Assembly: GCF_017353185.1 (NCBI RefSeq)
Contig: NZ_JAFMYV010000015.1
Span: 62,001-126,000, forward strand
Origin: Fibrella rubiginis
Lineage (GTDB): Bacteria > Bacteroidota > Bacteroidia > Cytophagales > Spirosomataceae
Length of the DNA: 64,000 bases
Direction of reading: 5' to 3'
The stretch's first letter is position 1. Every line of letters starts with the position of its first letter. The notes beneath the pieces were generated by a model. That model was not told the DNA's origin. It saw only the letters and a list, made by a program, of their open reading frames with translations, and ran no database searches. The position numbers and the translations under genes were made by a program. Positions 44,516 through 53,199 of the stretch are shown piece after piece.

Positions 44516-45814
44516 CTACAACCGCACAATCTCGGCGCCGATGGCATTCAGGCGGGTGTCGATGTGTTGGTAACCGCGGTCGATCTGTTCAATGTTGTCG
44601 ATGATGCTGGTGCCGTTGGCCGACAGTGCCGCGATGAGCAATGATACCCCCGCCCGGATGTCGGGTGATGACATGCGGATGCCGCGTAGTTGCATGTGCC
44701 GACCCAACCCAACCACTGTGGCGCGGTGGGGATCGCACAGGATGATCTGCGCGCCCATTTCGATAAGTTTATCCACAAAGAACAGGCGGCTTTCAAACAT
44801 TTTCTGGTGAATGAGTACCGTACCGCTGGCCTGAATGGCCGTGACGAGCACGATGCTGAGCAAATCGGGGGTGAAACCGGGCCAGGGAGAATCAGCTACG
44901 GTCATCATGCCGCCATCCAGAAACGTTTCGATCTGGTACAATTCCTGCGAGGGGATGTGAATATCATCGCCCCGGAATTCCATCTGGATACCCAGCCGTT
45001 TGAACACGTCGGGAATGATGCCCAGCTCCGGAATGCGGCAGTTTTTGATCGTCACTTCCGACTGTGTCATGGCTGCCAGGCCAATAAACGAGCCGATCTC
45101 GATCATGTCGGGCAGCATGGTGTGGTCCGTTCCGTGCAGTTCCGATACGCCCTCAATAATGAGCATGTTCGAGCCGACGCCCGAAATTTTGGCCCCCATG
45201 CGGTTGAGCATCTTGCTCAGTTGCTGAAGGTACGGTTCGCAGGCGGCGTTGTAGATCGTGGTGGTGCCTTCGGCCATAACCGCAGCCATAAGCACGTTGG
45301 CCGTACCCGTCACCGATGCTTCGTCCAGCAGCATATAGGCACCCTTAAGCTGGTCGCCTTCAACGCGGTAAAAATCACCGTCGTAATGGAATGTAGCACC
45401 GAGCTTTTCGAAACCCAGAAAGTGCGTATCCAGTCGGCGACGGCCGATTTTGTCGCCACCGGGGCGTGGAATGCGGCCTTTTTTATACCGCGCCAGCATC
45501 GGTCCCAGCAGCATCACCGAACCCCGCAGGGCCGCCGCTTTACTCTTGTAGGCGGGCGTGTCGAGGTAGTCCAGGTTCACATCCGACGCTACAAACCGGT
45601 ATGACCCTTCACCGATTTTGGTGACCCAAACGCCCATGTCGCCCAGCAGGTCGATGAGTTGGTTGACGTCGCGGATATTCGGGATGTTGTGAATGGTGAC
45701 GGGTTCTTTGGTCAGCAAAACGGCACACAGAATCTGCAATGCCTCGTTTTTGGCCCCCTGCGGCACTAATTCGCCCGACAGCCGCCGACCACCCGTTATT
45801 TTAAAAGAAGCCAT
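44516..45814 (-). CDS. murA: UDP-GlcNAc 1-carboxyvinyltransferase (Asp-type)
   Basis: MurA transfers enolpyruvate from PEP to UDP-GlcNAc, the first committed step of peptidoglycan synthesis. The 432-residue product has the inside-out barrel sequence: GGRRLSGELVPQGAKNEALQ, RGSVMLLGPMLARY, and the catalytic loop RIPRPGGDKIGRR. The loop has Asp121 where E. coli has the Cys115 that fosfomycin alkylates. ATG 45814 matches the family start (MASFKITGG); an upstream in-frame ATG at 45844 lies in the hairpin. It is downstream of the DUF4290 gene on the same strand. Confidence 0.95.
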   Translation of the reverse strand: MASFKITGGRRLSGELVPQGAKNEALQILCAVLLTKEPVTIHNIPNIRDVNQLIDLLGDMGVWVTKIGEGSYRFVASDVNLDYLDTPAYKSKAAALRGSVMLLGPMLARYKKGRIPRPGGDKIGRRRLDTHFLGFEKLGATFHYDGDFYRVEGDQLKGAYMLLDEASVTGTANVLMAAVMAEGTTTIYNAACEPYLQQLSKMLNRMGAKISGVGSNMLIIEGVSELHGTDHTMLPDMIEIGSFIGLAAMTQSEVTIKNCRIPELGIIPDVFKRLGIQMEFRGDDIHIPSQELYQIETFLDGGMMTVADSPWPGFTPDLLSIVLVTAIQASGTVLIHQKMFESRLFFVDKLIEMGAQIILCDPHRATVVGLGRHMQLRGIRMSSPDIRAGVSLLIAALSANGTSIIDNIEQIDRGYQHIDTRLNAIGAEIVRL

Positions 45815-45821
45815 TTTTTTG

Positions 45822-45915
45822 AATGTACAATGTATAATGAACAATGTACAATGCTCAGCGACAATGAATTAGCCCGGCGAAGGCATTGTACATTGTTCAT
45901 TATACATTGTACATT
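45822..45915. repeat. Perfect 33-bp hairpin of TGTACAATG words
   Basis: Arms 45822-45854 and 45883-45915 are perfectly complementary over 33 bp around 28 bases. Both are made of AATGTACAATG and AATGAACAATG words. It separates the co-directional DUF4290 and murA genes and ends 7 bp before the murA start codon. Confidence 0.97.
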
Positions 45916-45920
45916 ACTTT

Positions 45921-46676
45921 TCAACGTCCCCGCCGCCGGTTGTTACCGCCGCCGTTGCCGGGGTTGTTTCCGCCGCCCCGGAATGGGTTGCGGTTGTTGT
46001 TATTGGCATTGTTGCCACCCCGGAACTGGGAACGGTTGTTATTGCCGCCGCCGTTGTTGCGGTCCTGCCGGTTGCGCTGTTGGCCGTAGTTGTTGCTAAA
46101 CCGGTTGTTTTTCTGCGCCGTGATGCGTTGCGGCTGTTCATCGGCGCGTTCAATAGGCGAACTCTCTACCAGTCCCTCACTACGGATAAGGGCAATATCC
46201 GGGGCCAGCTTGCCTTTCGATATGTCGAGTATGCTTTGGTAGATGGTTTCGTCTTCTACATTTTCCTTATTCCAGGCCGTGTAGAAGGTGCGCATTAGCC
46301 GAACCAGGTACGACACAAACCCACGCCGTTCGTCGGCATCTTCGGTGTTGAACGCCCGGTCGATAAGCAGATTAATGTTCTGCCCGAAGTGCTTATATTT
46401 CAGGTTATGGTATTGATAGCCAACCTTTTGAGGTTTCTTCCCCAGCACATCGGGTGAAGGTGGCGGATAAGGGCTGTCTACGTCGAGCTTAAACCCGGAC
46501 ATGATGTAGAGGTCATCCCAGAGTTTATTATAGTAGTCCTGCCCGTCTTTCATGGCTGGATGAAGTTGCCGCATCAGTTCGACCAGGATGTGCGCCTGAC
46601 GGGTGCGCGTGGTCCGGTCTTCGATGGTCAACAGGTAATTAACCATCTTCTGGATACTACTGCCGTATTCTTTCAA
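45921..46676 (-). CDS. DUF4290 protein with Asn/Arg/Gly-rich tail
   Basis: The 251-residue product is a conserved Bacteroidota protein of unknown function that is regularly found next to murA. Residues 1 to about 170 are helical and conserved-looking (YGSSIQKMVNYLLTIEDR, WDDLYIMSGFKLDVDSPYP). From about residue 195 the sequence becomes a low-complexity tail of Asn, Arg, Gly and Gln with NRNPFRGGGNN and GGNNRRRGR. Such a tail could bind RNA or anionic polymers. A coupling to cell-wall synthesis is suggested only by gene order. Confidence 0.85.
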   Translation of the reverse strand: MKEYGSSIQKMVNYLLTIEDRTTRTRQAHILVELMRQLHPAMKDGQDYYNKLWDDLYIMSGFKLDVDSPYPPPSPDVLGKKPQKVGYQYHNLKYKHFGQNINLLIDRAFNTEDADERRGFVSYLVRLMRTFYTAWNKENVEDETIYQSILDISKGKLAPDIALIRSEGLVESSPIERADEQPQRITAQKNNRFSNNYGQQRNRQDRNNGGGNNNRSQFRGGNNANNNNRNPFRGGGNNPGNGGGNNRRRGR

Positions 46677-46721
46677 GCGATGAGTGGCTTAACTGTAAAA
46701 AACAAAGGTAGGGAAAAAGGG

Positions 46722-46834
46722 AGGAAAGGAAGAATGGAGAAAAGGAGGAGGGGGAAGAAGGGGAGGAAAGGGACTGTCTACCTTTGCAGCCCGGTACCCT
46801 TCCCCCTCCTCCTTTTCTCCATTCTTCCTTTCCT
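46722..46834. repeat. Perfect 36-bp purine/pyrimidine hairpin
   Basis: Arms 46722-46757 and 46799-46834 are perfectly complementary over 36 bp around 41 bases. The left arm is almost pure A and G (AGGAAAGGAAGAATGGAG), the right arm C and T. It lies between the divergent DUF4290 and MATE genes and ends 9 bp before the MATE ATG. Confidence 0.97.
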
Positions 46835-46843
46835 GCTTTCTTC

Positions 46844-48196
46844 ATGACCCTCCGCGCCAACCTGACTGATACCCTTCGATTGAGTATACCCATCGTGATT
46901 GCCCAACTCAGCACCACGCTGATGGGGTTGACGGATAATCTCTTCGTGGGGCGGCTGCTGGGGGCGGTGCCACTGGGCGCGGCGGGGCTGGCCAACTCCA
47001 TGTCGTTCCTGCTGTCGAGCATTGGCATTGGCGGGCTGCCGGTGGTGGCGGCGCTGGTGGCGCAGGCGGGCGGGCGAAACAATGCCGCCAAAATCAACCA
47101 GTTGTACCGGGCGGGGTTACGGGTGGCACTGCTGCTGAGTCTGGCCCTGGGGCTGGTGGTCGCTGTGGTAGCGCTGAACTTCGACTGGCTAGGTCAAACC
47201 GCTGAGGTCAACGCCATTGCCCGGCCGTTTATGCTGATTCTCAGCGCCTCCAACGTGCCGTTGTTTGTGTTTATTGCCGCCCGCCAACTGGGCGACGGCC
47301 TGCGTTTTCCGCGGGTGTCCATGACCATCACCATTGCCGCGCTGGCACTCAATGCCCTGTTCAACTACCTCTTTATTTTGGGGATCGGTCCATTTCCGAA
47401 GCTCGGCGTGCAGGGGTCGGCGGTGGCTACGCTGCTGTCTCGCGTGTTTATGGCGGTGGCGATGCTGACCTATATTCACCGGTCGGGTCTGTTTCGGGAG
47501 TATGTGCAGCCAGCCTTTTCGGCGTTACCCGTCAGGGAGTTCGTGCGCGATATTCTGCGTCTGGGATTACCCAGCGGGCTGACGTTTTTCTTCGAAATAG
47601 CCCTCTTCACCGCCGCCATGGTCATCATCGGCTGGCTCGGTGCCGACCGGCTGGCGGCGCACCAAATTGCCATTAACATGGCCTCGAGCACCTATATGAT
47701 GGCTACGGGCATTTCGTCGGCGGCAGCTATCCGGGTGGGGGCGGCGTTGGGCCGCGGCGACCGCGATGGGGTTCGGCGGGCTGGGCTGGCAGCGTTTCTA
47801 TTGTCGGCTATGCTGATGGGTACAGCCGGACTGGTGTTTATCTTGTTCAACACTACGCTGGTTAATCTTTATATCAGCGATGCACCCGGACGCGGGACCG
47901 CCGACGTGATCCGTATTGCGGCTACGCTGGTCTTTCTGGCGGGCTTTTTCCAACTCTCCGACGGCATTCAGGCAGTAGGCATTGGCACCCTGCGCGGCCT
48001 TTCCGACGTGAACGTACCCACGCTAATTACCCTGTTTTCTTATTGGCTCGTGGCCCTGCCTACCAGCTATCTGCTTGGTTTTACCTTTGGCTACGACGCC
48101 GTGGGGGTATGGCTCGGTCTCCTGGTGGGCCTCAGCGTGGCGGCAGTATTACTAACAGTGCGGTTTTTCCAGTTGGCAGAAAGGGTGAAAGAGTGA
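46844..48196 (+). CDS. MATE-family efflux transporter
   Basis: The product of about 450 residues has 12 predicted membrane spans in two similar halves. The MATE signatures LSIPIVIAQLSTTLMGLTDN near the N-terminus and GLPSGLTFFFEIALFT at the start of the second half are clear. MATE proteins expel cationic drugs or metabolites in exchange for Na+ or H+. ATG 46844 aligns with the family start; an open frame upstream runs through the hairpin. Its stop codon lies at the edge of the next hairpin. Confidence 0.93.
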   Translation: MTLRANLTDTLRLSIPIVIAQLSTTLMGLTDNLFVGRLLGAVPLGAAGLANSMSFLLSSIGIGGLPVVAALVAQAGGRNNAAKINQLYRAGLRVALLLSLALGLVVAVVALNFDWLGQTAEVNAIARPFMLILSASNVPLFVFIAARQLGDGLRFPRVSMTITIAALALNALFNYLFILGIGPFPKLGVQGSAVATLLSRVFMAVAMLTYIHRSGLFREYVQPAFSALPVREFVRDILRLGLPSGLTFFFEIALFTAAMVIIGWLGADRLAAHQIAINMASSTYMMATGISSAAAIRVGAALGRGDRDGVRRAGLAAFLLSAMLMGTAGLVFILFNTTLVNLYISDAPGRGTADVIRIAATLVFLAGFFQLSDGIQAVGIGTLRGLSDVNVPTLITLFSYWLVALPTSYLLGFTFGYDAVGVWLGLLVGLSVAAVLLTVRFFQLAERVKE

Positions 48197-48490
48197 GTGG
48201 TGAAAGCGCGAAAGAGTGGCTGAGTGCTCTCGGCTTGCCGTTATCGTCGTTATTGTCGTTGTCATCGTTGTCGCTTGGCTCCAGCCGAGTGACGGGTATC
48301 TGAGGGCCTCTGGCCCGTAGGTTGACTTTAGAACTGTTAGGCCAACATGATTCAAGGTCGCACTACGGGCCGGAGGCCCTCAAATAACCATCACTCGGCT
48401 GGAGCCAAGCGATAACGAGATAACGACAATAACGACGATAACGGCAAGCCGAGAGCACCCAGCCACCCTTTCGCTCGTTTACCACTTATC
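48191..48490. repeat. Largest gene-border hairpin (arms about 112 bp)
   Basis: The core arms 48209-48320 and 48363-48474 pair over about 112 bp with roughly a dozen mismatches or small gaps, around a 42-base loop. A weaker extension runs outward to about 48191 and 48490. The arms hold reiterated TTATCGTCG words, a CTTGGCTCCAGCCGAG palindrome and a GAGGGCCTCTGGCCC palindrome. It lies between the converging MATE and oxidoreductase genes and starts on the MATE stop codon. Confidence 0.95.
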
Positions 48491-48495
48491 ATTAG

Positions 48496-49527
48496 CTACG
48501 GCACTAATACCAGCTTGCCGAAATTTTCGCCTGAAAACAGCTTTAGCAGCGTGGGAAGGAAGTTTTCGATGCCGTGCTCTACATGCACCTTTGGCGTTTT
48601 CAGCTTGCCTTCCTGTAGCCAGCCGGCCATTTCCTGCGCGGCAATGCCATAGTGGGGCGCATTGTCGAATACCACGATGCCCTCCATGCGGGCTCGGTTT
48701 ACCAGCAGCGCCAGGTAGTTCGACGGGCCTTTTATGGGTGCCGTGTTATTGTATTGGGAAATGGCACCGCAGATAACGATTCGCGCCCGGAGCCGGATTT
48801 GGGTCAGCACATCGTCCAGAATATCGCCGCCTACATTGTCGAAATACACGTCGATACCTTTGGGACAAGCTTCACGGAGGGCGGCGCGTACGTTTTGCGT
48901 TTTGTAATTGATGCAGGCGTCGAAGCCGAGCTCATTGACGCAGTAGTTGCACTTTTCCTCATCACCAGCGATACCGACCACGCGGCATCCTTTGATTTTG
49001 GCAATTTGTCCCACCACGCTACCTACCGCCCCGGCTGCCCCCGATACCACCACGGTTTCGCCCGCTTTGGGCTGGCCAGAGTTGATTAATCCGAAATAGG
49101 CCGTCATGCCGGGCATGCCCAGTGTAGCCAGGTACGTTTCCAGTGGAGCTAGCTTCGTGTCTACTTTCAGCAGGTACGCCGGGTTGGCGGGGTCACTGGC
49201 GGCAGCACCATCGCGAAGGGCGTATTGCTGCACGTTTAGCCCACCCGTTACATAGTCGCCCACGGCAAAGGCGGGGTGCTTCGACTCCACAATCTGCCCG
49301 GCTGCTCCCGCCCGAAACACGTCGCCGATGCCGATGGGGGGGATGTAGGATTTACCTTCGTTCATCCAGCCGCGCATAGCGGGGTCAAGAGAAATGAACA
49401 GGTTTTTTACCAAAATCTGCCCGTCTTCCAGTGCTGGTATCTCAGCGGTTTCGATGGTTAGATTGGCTGGCTGGGGCATGCCTACTGGCCGCGATGCCAG
49501 TTTTACGCGGGTGTTTGAATAAGTCAT
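48496..49527 (-). CDS. NADP-dependent zinc-free MDR oxidoreductase
   Basis: The product of about 343 residues belongs to the leukotriene B4 dehydrogenase/curcumin reductase group of medium-chain reductases. It shows FISLDPAMRGWMNE near residue 50, the nucleotide motif VVSGAAGAVGSVVGQIAKIKG (core GAAGAVGSVVGQ), VGIAGDEEKCNYCVNELGFD and YFDNVGGDILDDVL. Zinc ligands are absent. Such enzymes reduce the double bond of enones or alkenals with NADPH. ATG 49527 is preferred to a TTG six codons upstream. It follows a small gene with an 18-bp gap. Confidence 0.88.
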   Translation of the reverse strand: MTYSNTRVKLASRPVGMPQPANLTIETAEIPALEDGQILVKNLFISLDPAMRGWMNEGKSYIPPIGIGDVFRAGAAGQIVESKHPAFAVGDYVTGGLNVQQYALRDGAAASDPANPAYLLKVDTKLAPLETYLATLGMPGMTAYFGLINSGQPKAGETVVVSGAAGAVGSVVGQIAKIKGCRVVGIAGDEEKCNYCVNELGFDACINYKTQNVRAALREACPKGIDVYFDNVGGDILDDVLTQIRLRARIVICGAISQYNNTAPIKGPSNYLALLVNRARMEGIVVFDNAPHYGIAAQEMAGWLQEGKLKTPKVHVEHGIENFLPTLLKLFSGENFGKLVLVP

Positions 49528-49545
49528 AGGTTTGATTTTGGTCAA

Positions 49546-49785
49546 TTAAGCCGACCGTAGTTGGTCAAGAAGATCGTCGCGGGTGGGGCGGTCATTGACT
49601 ACGTCGTAGCGCAGGCCTTCAAGGTCCAGTGTGTCCACGAAGGTGGCGTAATTTTCGACGGTAAAGACAACGAGGTTGTCGAAGGGTTCGTTAAACGGCT
49701 CAACCTCAGTAAGACTGGCCTGTTTTTGCAACGCCCGGTACGGCTCAGGCCGCAGGTCGTCTTGTTTCAGGATAAAATACCACAT
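49546..49785 (-). CDS. Small hypothetical protein
   Basis: The 79-residue product (MWYFILKQDDLRPEPYRALQ at its start) has no signal peptide or membrane span and ends in a charged helix (RPTRDDLLDQLRSA). I do not recognise a family. ATG 49785 is the last start before the hairpin; the upstream frame runs into the repeat. It is probably co-transcribed with the oxidoreductase gene. Confidence 0.55.
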   Translation of the reverse strand: MWYFILKQDDLRPEPYRALQKQASLTEVEPFNEPFDNLVVFTVENYATFVDTLDLEGLRYDVVNDRPTRDDLLDQLRSA

Positions 49786-49793
49786 GTTAGAAG

Positions 49794-49903
49794 CAGTTAT
49801 TAATGTACAATGCATAATGTACAATGAACAATGGCTTCGCGCTCTACATTCGATGCGCGAAGCCATTGTTCATTGTACATTATGCATTGTACATTAATAA
49901 CTG
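49794..49903. repeat. Perfect 48-bp hairpin, TGTACAATG words + GGCTTCGCG core
   Basis: Arms 49794-49841 and 49856-49903 are perfectly complementary over 48 bp around 14 bases. The outer words (AATGTACAATGCATAATG) match those of the 45822-45915 hairpin, and the inner core GGCTTCGCG matches the short hairpin at 2255-2283. It lies between the ThuA gene and the 79-residue gene, both on the minus strand. Confidence 0.97.
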
Positions 49904-49910
49904 ACAGATG

Positions 49911-50747
49911 TCAAAATCCTCCCGCCCAAACAATGCCGCCTTCGATGTGTTGCAGGGCATTTTTCTCCGTAAACGTCTCTGCCGTATGGCCCAGGGCGGT
50001 GTAGAACATACGACCCTGACCAACGTTGTGCGTCCACGAAATGGGGTGATCGCCACCCATGCCTTTGGTTTCGCCCACGTCATACGTTTTTTCATCGACG
50101 TTTAGCAGCACATGGATGTTCGGCACAGTGCGGGGGTTCTTCCTGAAATTGTACCATTCGTCGGCATGGCGCCACGTGGCGGGCAGGCCGGTGGTGCTGG
50201 GGTGAGTTTTGTCTTCTATGGTCAGCGTGGCTTCGGGCGTGTGCGGGAAAAGGCTATGGTCGCGGAAGTGCGTACCCAGCAATTGGTCGTACCAAAGCCA
50301 GTCGTATTCGGTGTCGCAGGCGGCATGAATACCTACGTAGCCACCGCCGCGCTCAATAAACCGCTCAAACGCGGCCTGCTGGTCGGGGGTAAGCACATCG
50401 CCGGTGGTTGACAGCCAGACTACTACCTTGAATTTCTGGAGATAATCGTCGTTGAAAAATGCGCCGTTTTCGGTGCCGACCACCGTCCAGCCGCGTTGGG
50501 CACCCAGCGTTTTCAAGGCCACCACACCGGGCTCGATGCTCTCGTGCCGGAAGCCGTTTGTCTTGGAAAAAACCAGCACACCCTTGTCGCCAACGGGGCC
50601 GGGGTCAGCGGGGCGCGTGGTGTCGAAAACGGGGTGCTGCCACGGCAATTTCCGGATTGAGTACATGGCAAAGAGGACAAAGCCACCCATGAGCAAGGCC
50701 AGTGCCAGGGCAGTAAAAAGAACGAAGCGGAGTAGTTTACGGACCAT
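49911..50747 (-). CDS. ThuA-domain protein, membrane-anchored
   Basis: The 278-residue product has an N-terminal hydrophobic anchor (about residues 7-30) and a ThuA-like glutamine-amidotransferase fold: VLVFSKTNGFRHESIEPGV, FERFIERGGGYVGIHAACDTEYDW (core), WYDQLLGTHFRDH, and a late PISWTHNVGQGRMFYTALGH. ThuA-like proteins occur with sugar or trehalose use genes in Bacteroidota; the activity is undefined. It is divergent from the S53 peptidase gene. Confidence 0.88.
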   Translation of the reverse strand: MVRKLLRFVLFTALALALLMGGFVLFAMYSIRKLPWQHPVFDTTRPADPGPVGDKGVLVFSKTNGFRHESIEPGVVALKTLGAQRGWTVVGTENGAFFNDDYLQKFKVVVWLSTTGDVLTPDQQAAFERFIERGGGYVGIHAACDTEYDWLWYDQLLGTHFRDHSLFPHTPEATLTIEDKTHPSTTGLPATWRHADEWYNFRKNPRTVPNIHVLLNVDEKTYDVGETKGMGGDHPISWTHNVGQGRMFYTALGHTAETFTEKNALQHIEGGIVWAGGF

Positions 50748-50863
50748 AAAAGAGGAGGGTGGGTTGATTATTAAACTTCATTAATTCTACCAAACATACG
50801 CCCATTTTTGCCCAAATCGTTGCATCTTGATGGGCCAACATTAGTAGTAAAACAACTGTACAC

Positions 50864-52441
50864 ATGGCCCGTTACGACACCCTGGTGCCCCTGCCCGGCA
50901 GCGAAAAGTCTGCTCCGGAAGGCACCCAACTCAAGACCTTAAAATCCACCGACGTATTTGAGGTGACGGTGCGCGTAAACCGCCGCCAACCCATTGAATC
51001 ACTCGTTACTACGGAGGCGCCAGTGGCGCAGCCGCTCACGCAGAACCAATACACCACCCAGTTTGGTGGCGATCCAGCCACGTTGCGAACGGTTGAAGAC
51101 TACCTGCATTCGCAGGGGTTGAGCACGGTGCTCATCAGTGCCCCCCGGCGCAGTGTAATTGTGCGGGGAACGGTTGACCAGTTTAGCACGGCCTTTGGCG
51201 TATCCTTAGCCAACTACAAAGCGCCCGATGGCACGGTTTTTCGGGGGCGTAGCGGCCCAATTCAGGTGCCCGCCGAACTGGTCGATTTGATCGAAGGTGT
51301 TTTTGGTCTTGATGACCGGCCAATCGCGACGGCTCATTTTCAGGTGTTGCGGAAAGGGTCGGGCGGCATTGCTGATCCCCGCGCCGTGACTACGTCGTTC
51401 AATCCGAATCAGCTGGCCAAAATCTACAACTACCCCACCGGCGTAACGGGCAAAGGGCAGCGCATTGCCATTATTGAACTGGGTGGCGGGTTCCGGCAGG
51501 CCGACATTACAGCCTATTTCAAAAGCCTTGGTCTGAAAGCTCCCGTGGTCAAAGCGGTATCGGTTGATGGTGGGGTCAACAGCCCCAGTAATGCTAATAG
51601 CGCCGATGGGGAGGTGATGCTTGATATTGAAGTAGCCGGGGCCGTAGCGCCTGGTGCTCAGCTGATTGTCTATTTCGCGCCCAACACTGATAAAGGGTTT
51701 CTGGATGCCATCACTACCGCCCTGCACGACACGGTCAACAAGCCATCGGTAATTTCCATTAGCTGGGGTGCCGCCGAGAAGAACTGGACACCGCAGTCAC
51801 TGACCACGTTCAACCAAGCGTTTCAGGGAGCGGCTGCGCTGGGCATTACCGTTTGCGCTGCCGCGGGCGATACCGGCTCCGGTGACGGCGTAGGCGACGG
51901 TAAAGCCCATGTCGATTTCCCGGCGTCGAGTCCCTTTGTGCTGGCCTGCGGGGGCACGAATTTGAAAACCAACGGCAACATGATCACTTCTGAGACGGTA
52001 TGGCACGTGAGCAACGACAGCGCCACCGGCGGCGGCATTAGCGACGTATTCGACCTACCCGATTATCAGCAAAAAGCCGGGGTACCGCCCTCCGTCAACG
52101 ACGGCAAACGCATTGGCCGGGGCCTGCCCGACGTATCGGCCGTGGCTGACCCATCAACGGGGTATAACGTCCGGGTGGATGGGCAGAACCTGGTTATCGG
52201 CGGTACGAGCGCAGTATCGCCGTTGATGGCGGGGTTGGTGGCGTTGCTCAATCAGCAGCGCGCCAAGCCAGTGGGCTTCCTGAACCCTGTGCTTTATGCC
52301 AACCCCGCCGTTTGCCGCGACATCACGCAGGGCGACAACATCACCGTGGCGGGCAACAAAGGCTATAAAGCCCAACCCGGCTGGGACGCCGCCACCGGCC
52401 TCGGCGTGGTCGACGGGCAGAAACTGGCGAAAGCGATCTGA
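50864..52441 (+). CDS. S53 family peptidase (sedolisin/kumamolisin-like)
   Basis: The 525-residue protein has a pro-kumamolisin activation domain (about residues 30-155) and a subtilisin-fold serine-carboxyl peptidase domain. The catalytic residues are visible: Glu250 and Asp254 in DGEVMLDIEVAG, the oxyanion Asp336 in AAAGDTGSG, and Ser449 in GGTSAVSPLMAG. Enzymes of this family act at acidic pH. There is no N-terminal signal peptide, so either the protein stays in the cytoplasm or it leaves by another route. Its TGA overlaps the first bases of a hairpin arm. Confidence 0.93.
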   Translation: MARYDTLVPLPGSEKSAPEGTQLKTLKSTDVFEVTVRVNRRQPIESLVTTEAPVAQPLTQNQYTTQFGGDPATLRTVEDYLHSQGLSTVLISAPRRSVIVRGTVDQFSTAFGVSLANYKAPDGTVFRGRSGPIQVPAELVDLIEGVFGLDDRPIATAHFQVLRKGSGGIADPRAVTTSFNPNQLAKIYNYPTGVTGKGQRIAIIELGGGFRQADITAYFKSLGLKAPVVKAVSVDGGVNSPSNANSADGEVMLDIEVAGAVAPGAQLIVYFAPNTDKGFLDAITTALHDTVNKPSVISISWGAAEKNWTPQSLTTFNQAFQGAAALGITVCAAAGDTGSGDGVGDGKAHVDFPASSPFVLACGGTNLKTNGNMITSETVWHVSNDSATGGGISDVFDLPDYQQKAGVPPSVNDGKRIGRGLPDVSAVADPSTGYNVRVDGQNLVIGGTSAVSPLMAGLVALLNQQRAKPVGFLNPVLYANPAVCRDITQGDNITVAGNKGYKAQPGWDAATGLGVVDGQKLAKAI

Positions 52442-52575
52442 TTTACGATGTACGATTTACGAATTACGATTTGTTGCTGACGCCCCTGTCCAGCAGAGCG
52501 GAACGCCGCCCGGCAATACTCCGCAAGGCATGCGTCAGCAACAAATCGTAATTCGTAAATCGTACATCGTAAATC
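52440..52575. repeat. Perfect 44-bp hairpin, TTACGAATTACG words + GTTGCTGACGC core
   Basis: Arms 52440-52483 and 52532-52575 are perfectly complementary over 44 bp around 48 bases. The outer words and inner core are those of the hairpin at 28311-28420. The stop codons of the converging S53 and thioesterase genes lie at its two ends. Confidence 0.97.
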
Positions 52576-53126
52576 TAAAACCCCACCACACACCGCTCAC
52601 CGGCCAGTGCGGCCATGTTTTCCTGTAAGAGCATGGCTGTGCGGGCGTTGTCGAAATGTTCGCTGTAGGCAGCGCGGAGTTCTTTGCGTTTCATGGCTTC
52701 CAGAAAACGACGGGCATCGTCGGGGGTTTCCAGCAGGAGGGGCGGCACTTCGGTTGGTTCGCCGGCTTCGTTTTTGGCCACCATCGTGAAGTAAGACGTA
52801 TTGGTGTGCTTCACCACGCCCGTCTTCACGTTTTCGGCAATAACCTTGATACCCACCACCAGCGACGTTCGCCCCACGTAGTTGACCGACCCCATCAGCG
52901 ACACCAGTTCGCCAACCTCAACCGGTTGCCGGAAATTGACTCCGTCTACCGATACCGTCACGCAGTATTCGCCCGCGTGTTTGGCGGCACAGGCATAAGC
53001 TACCTTGTCCATGAGTGATAGCAGCGTGCCGCCGTGAATCTTGCCGCCAAAGTTGGCATAAGCCGGAATCATCAGTTCAGTCAATGTAGTCTGCGAATGG
53101 CGGACGGAGCGGGGAGAGGTAGGCAT
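52575..53126 (-). CDS. Acyl-CoA thioesterase (hotdog fold)
   Basis: The product of about 183 residues has the hotdog signature NFGGKIHGGTLLSLMDKVAYACAAKHAG by position 30-57 (core GGKIHGGTLLSLMDK), VDGVNFRQPVEVGELVSL, and TSLVVGIKVIAENV, as in YciA-type enzymes that hydrolyse acyl-CoA. A C-terminal helical extension follows. ATG 53126 (MPTSPRSVRHSQ) fits the family; the upstream frame runs into the next hairpin. Confidence 0.9.
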   Translation of the reverse strand: MPTSPRSVRHSQTTLTELMIPAYANFGGKIHGGTLLSLMDKVAYACAAKHAGEYCVTVSVDGVNFRQPVEVGELVSLMGSVNYVGRTSLVVGIKVIAENVKTGVVKHTNTSYFTMVAKNEAGEPTEVPPLLLETPDDARRFLEAMKRKELRAAYSEHFDNARTAMLLQENMAALAGERCVVGF

Positions 53127-53141
53127 AAGAAAGGGGCGATA

Positions 53142-53199
53142 GTGGTTGATGAAGTTGTGGGTTGGCGCAGCTACGCCAGCCCACAACCTCATTAACCAC
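53142..53199. repeat. Hairpin in a divergent promoter region
   Basis: GTGGTTGATGAAGTTGTGGG at the start of the left arm (53142-53167) pairs over 26 bp with 53174-53199, with three mismatches, around six bases. Unlike most others here it lies upstream of both neighbouring genes, so it is not a simple terminator. Confidence 0.9.

Noticed and set aside
44690-45604. 304-codon plus-strand frame opposite murA
   Set aside because: It is antisense to a clear murA and has no conserved-looking sequence.
45815-45844. Ten-residue upstream extension of murA
   Set aside because: The extension is encoded by the hairpin arm; the family start is MASFKITGG at 45814.
45822-49903. CRISPR array because of repeated TGTACAATG words
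   Set aside because: The words are adjacent without regular spacers, lie in inverted arms, and no cas genes are near.
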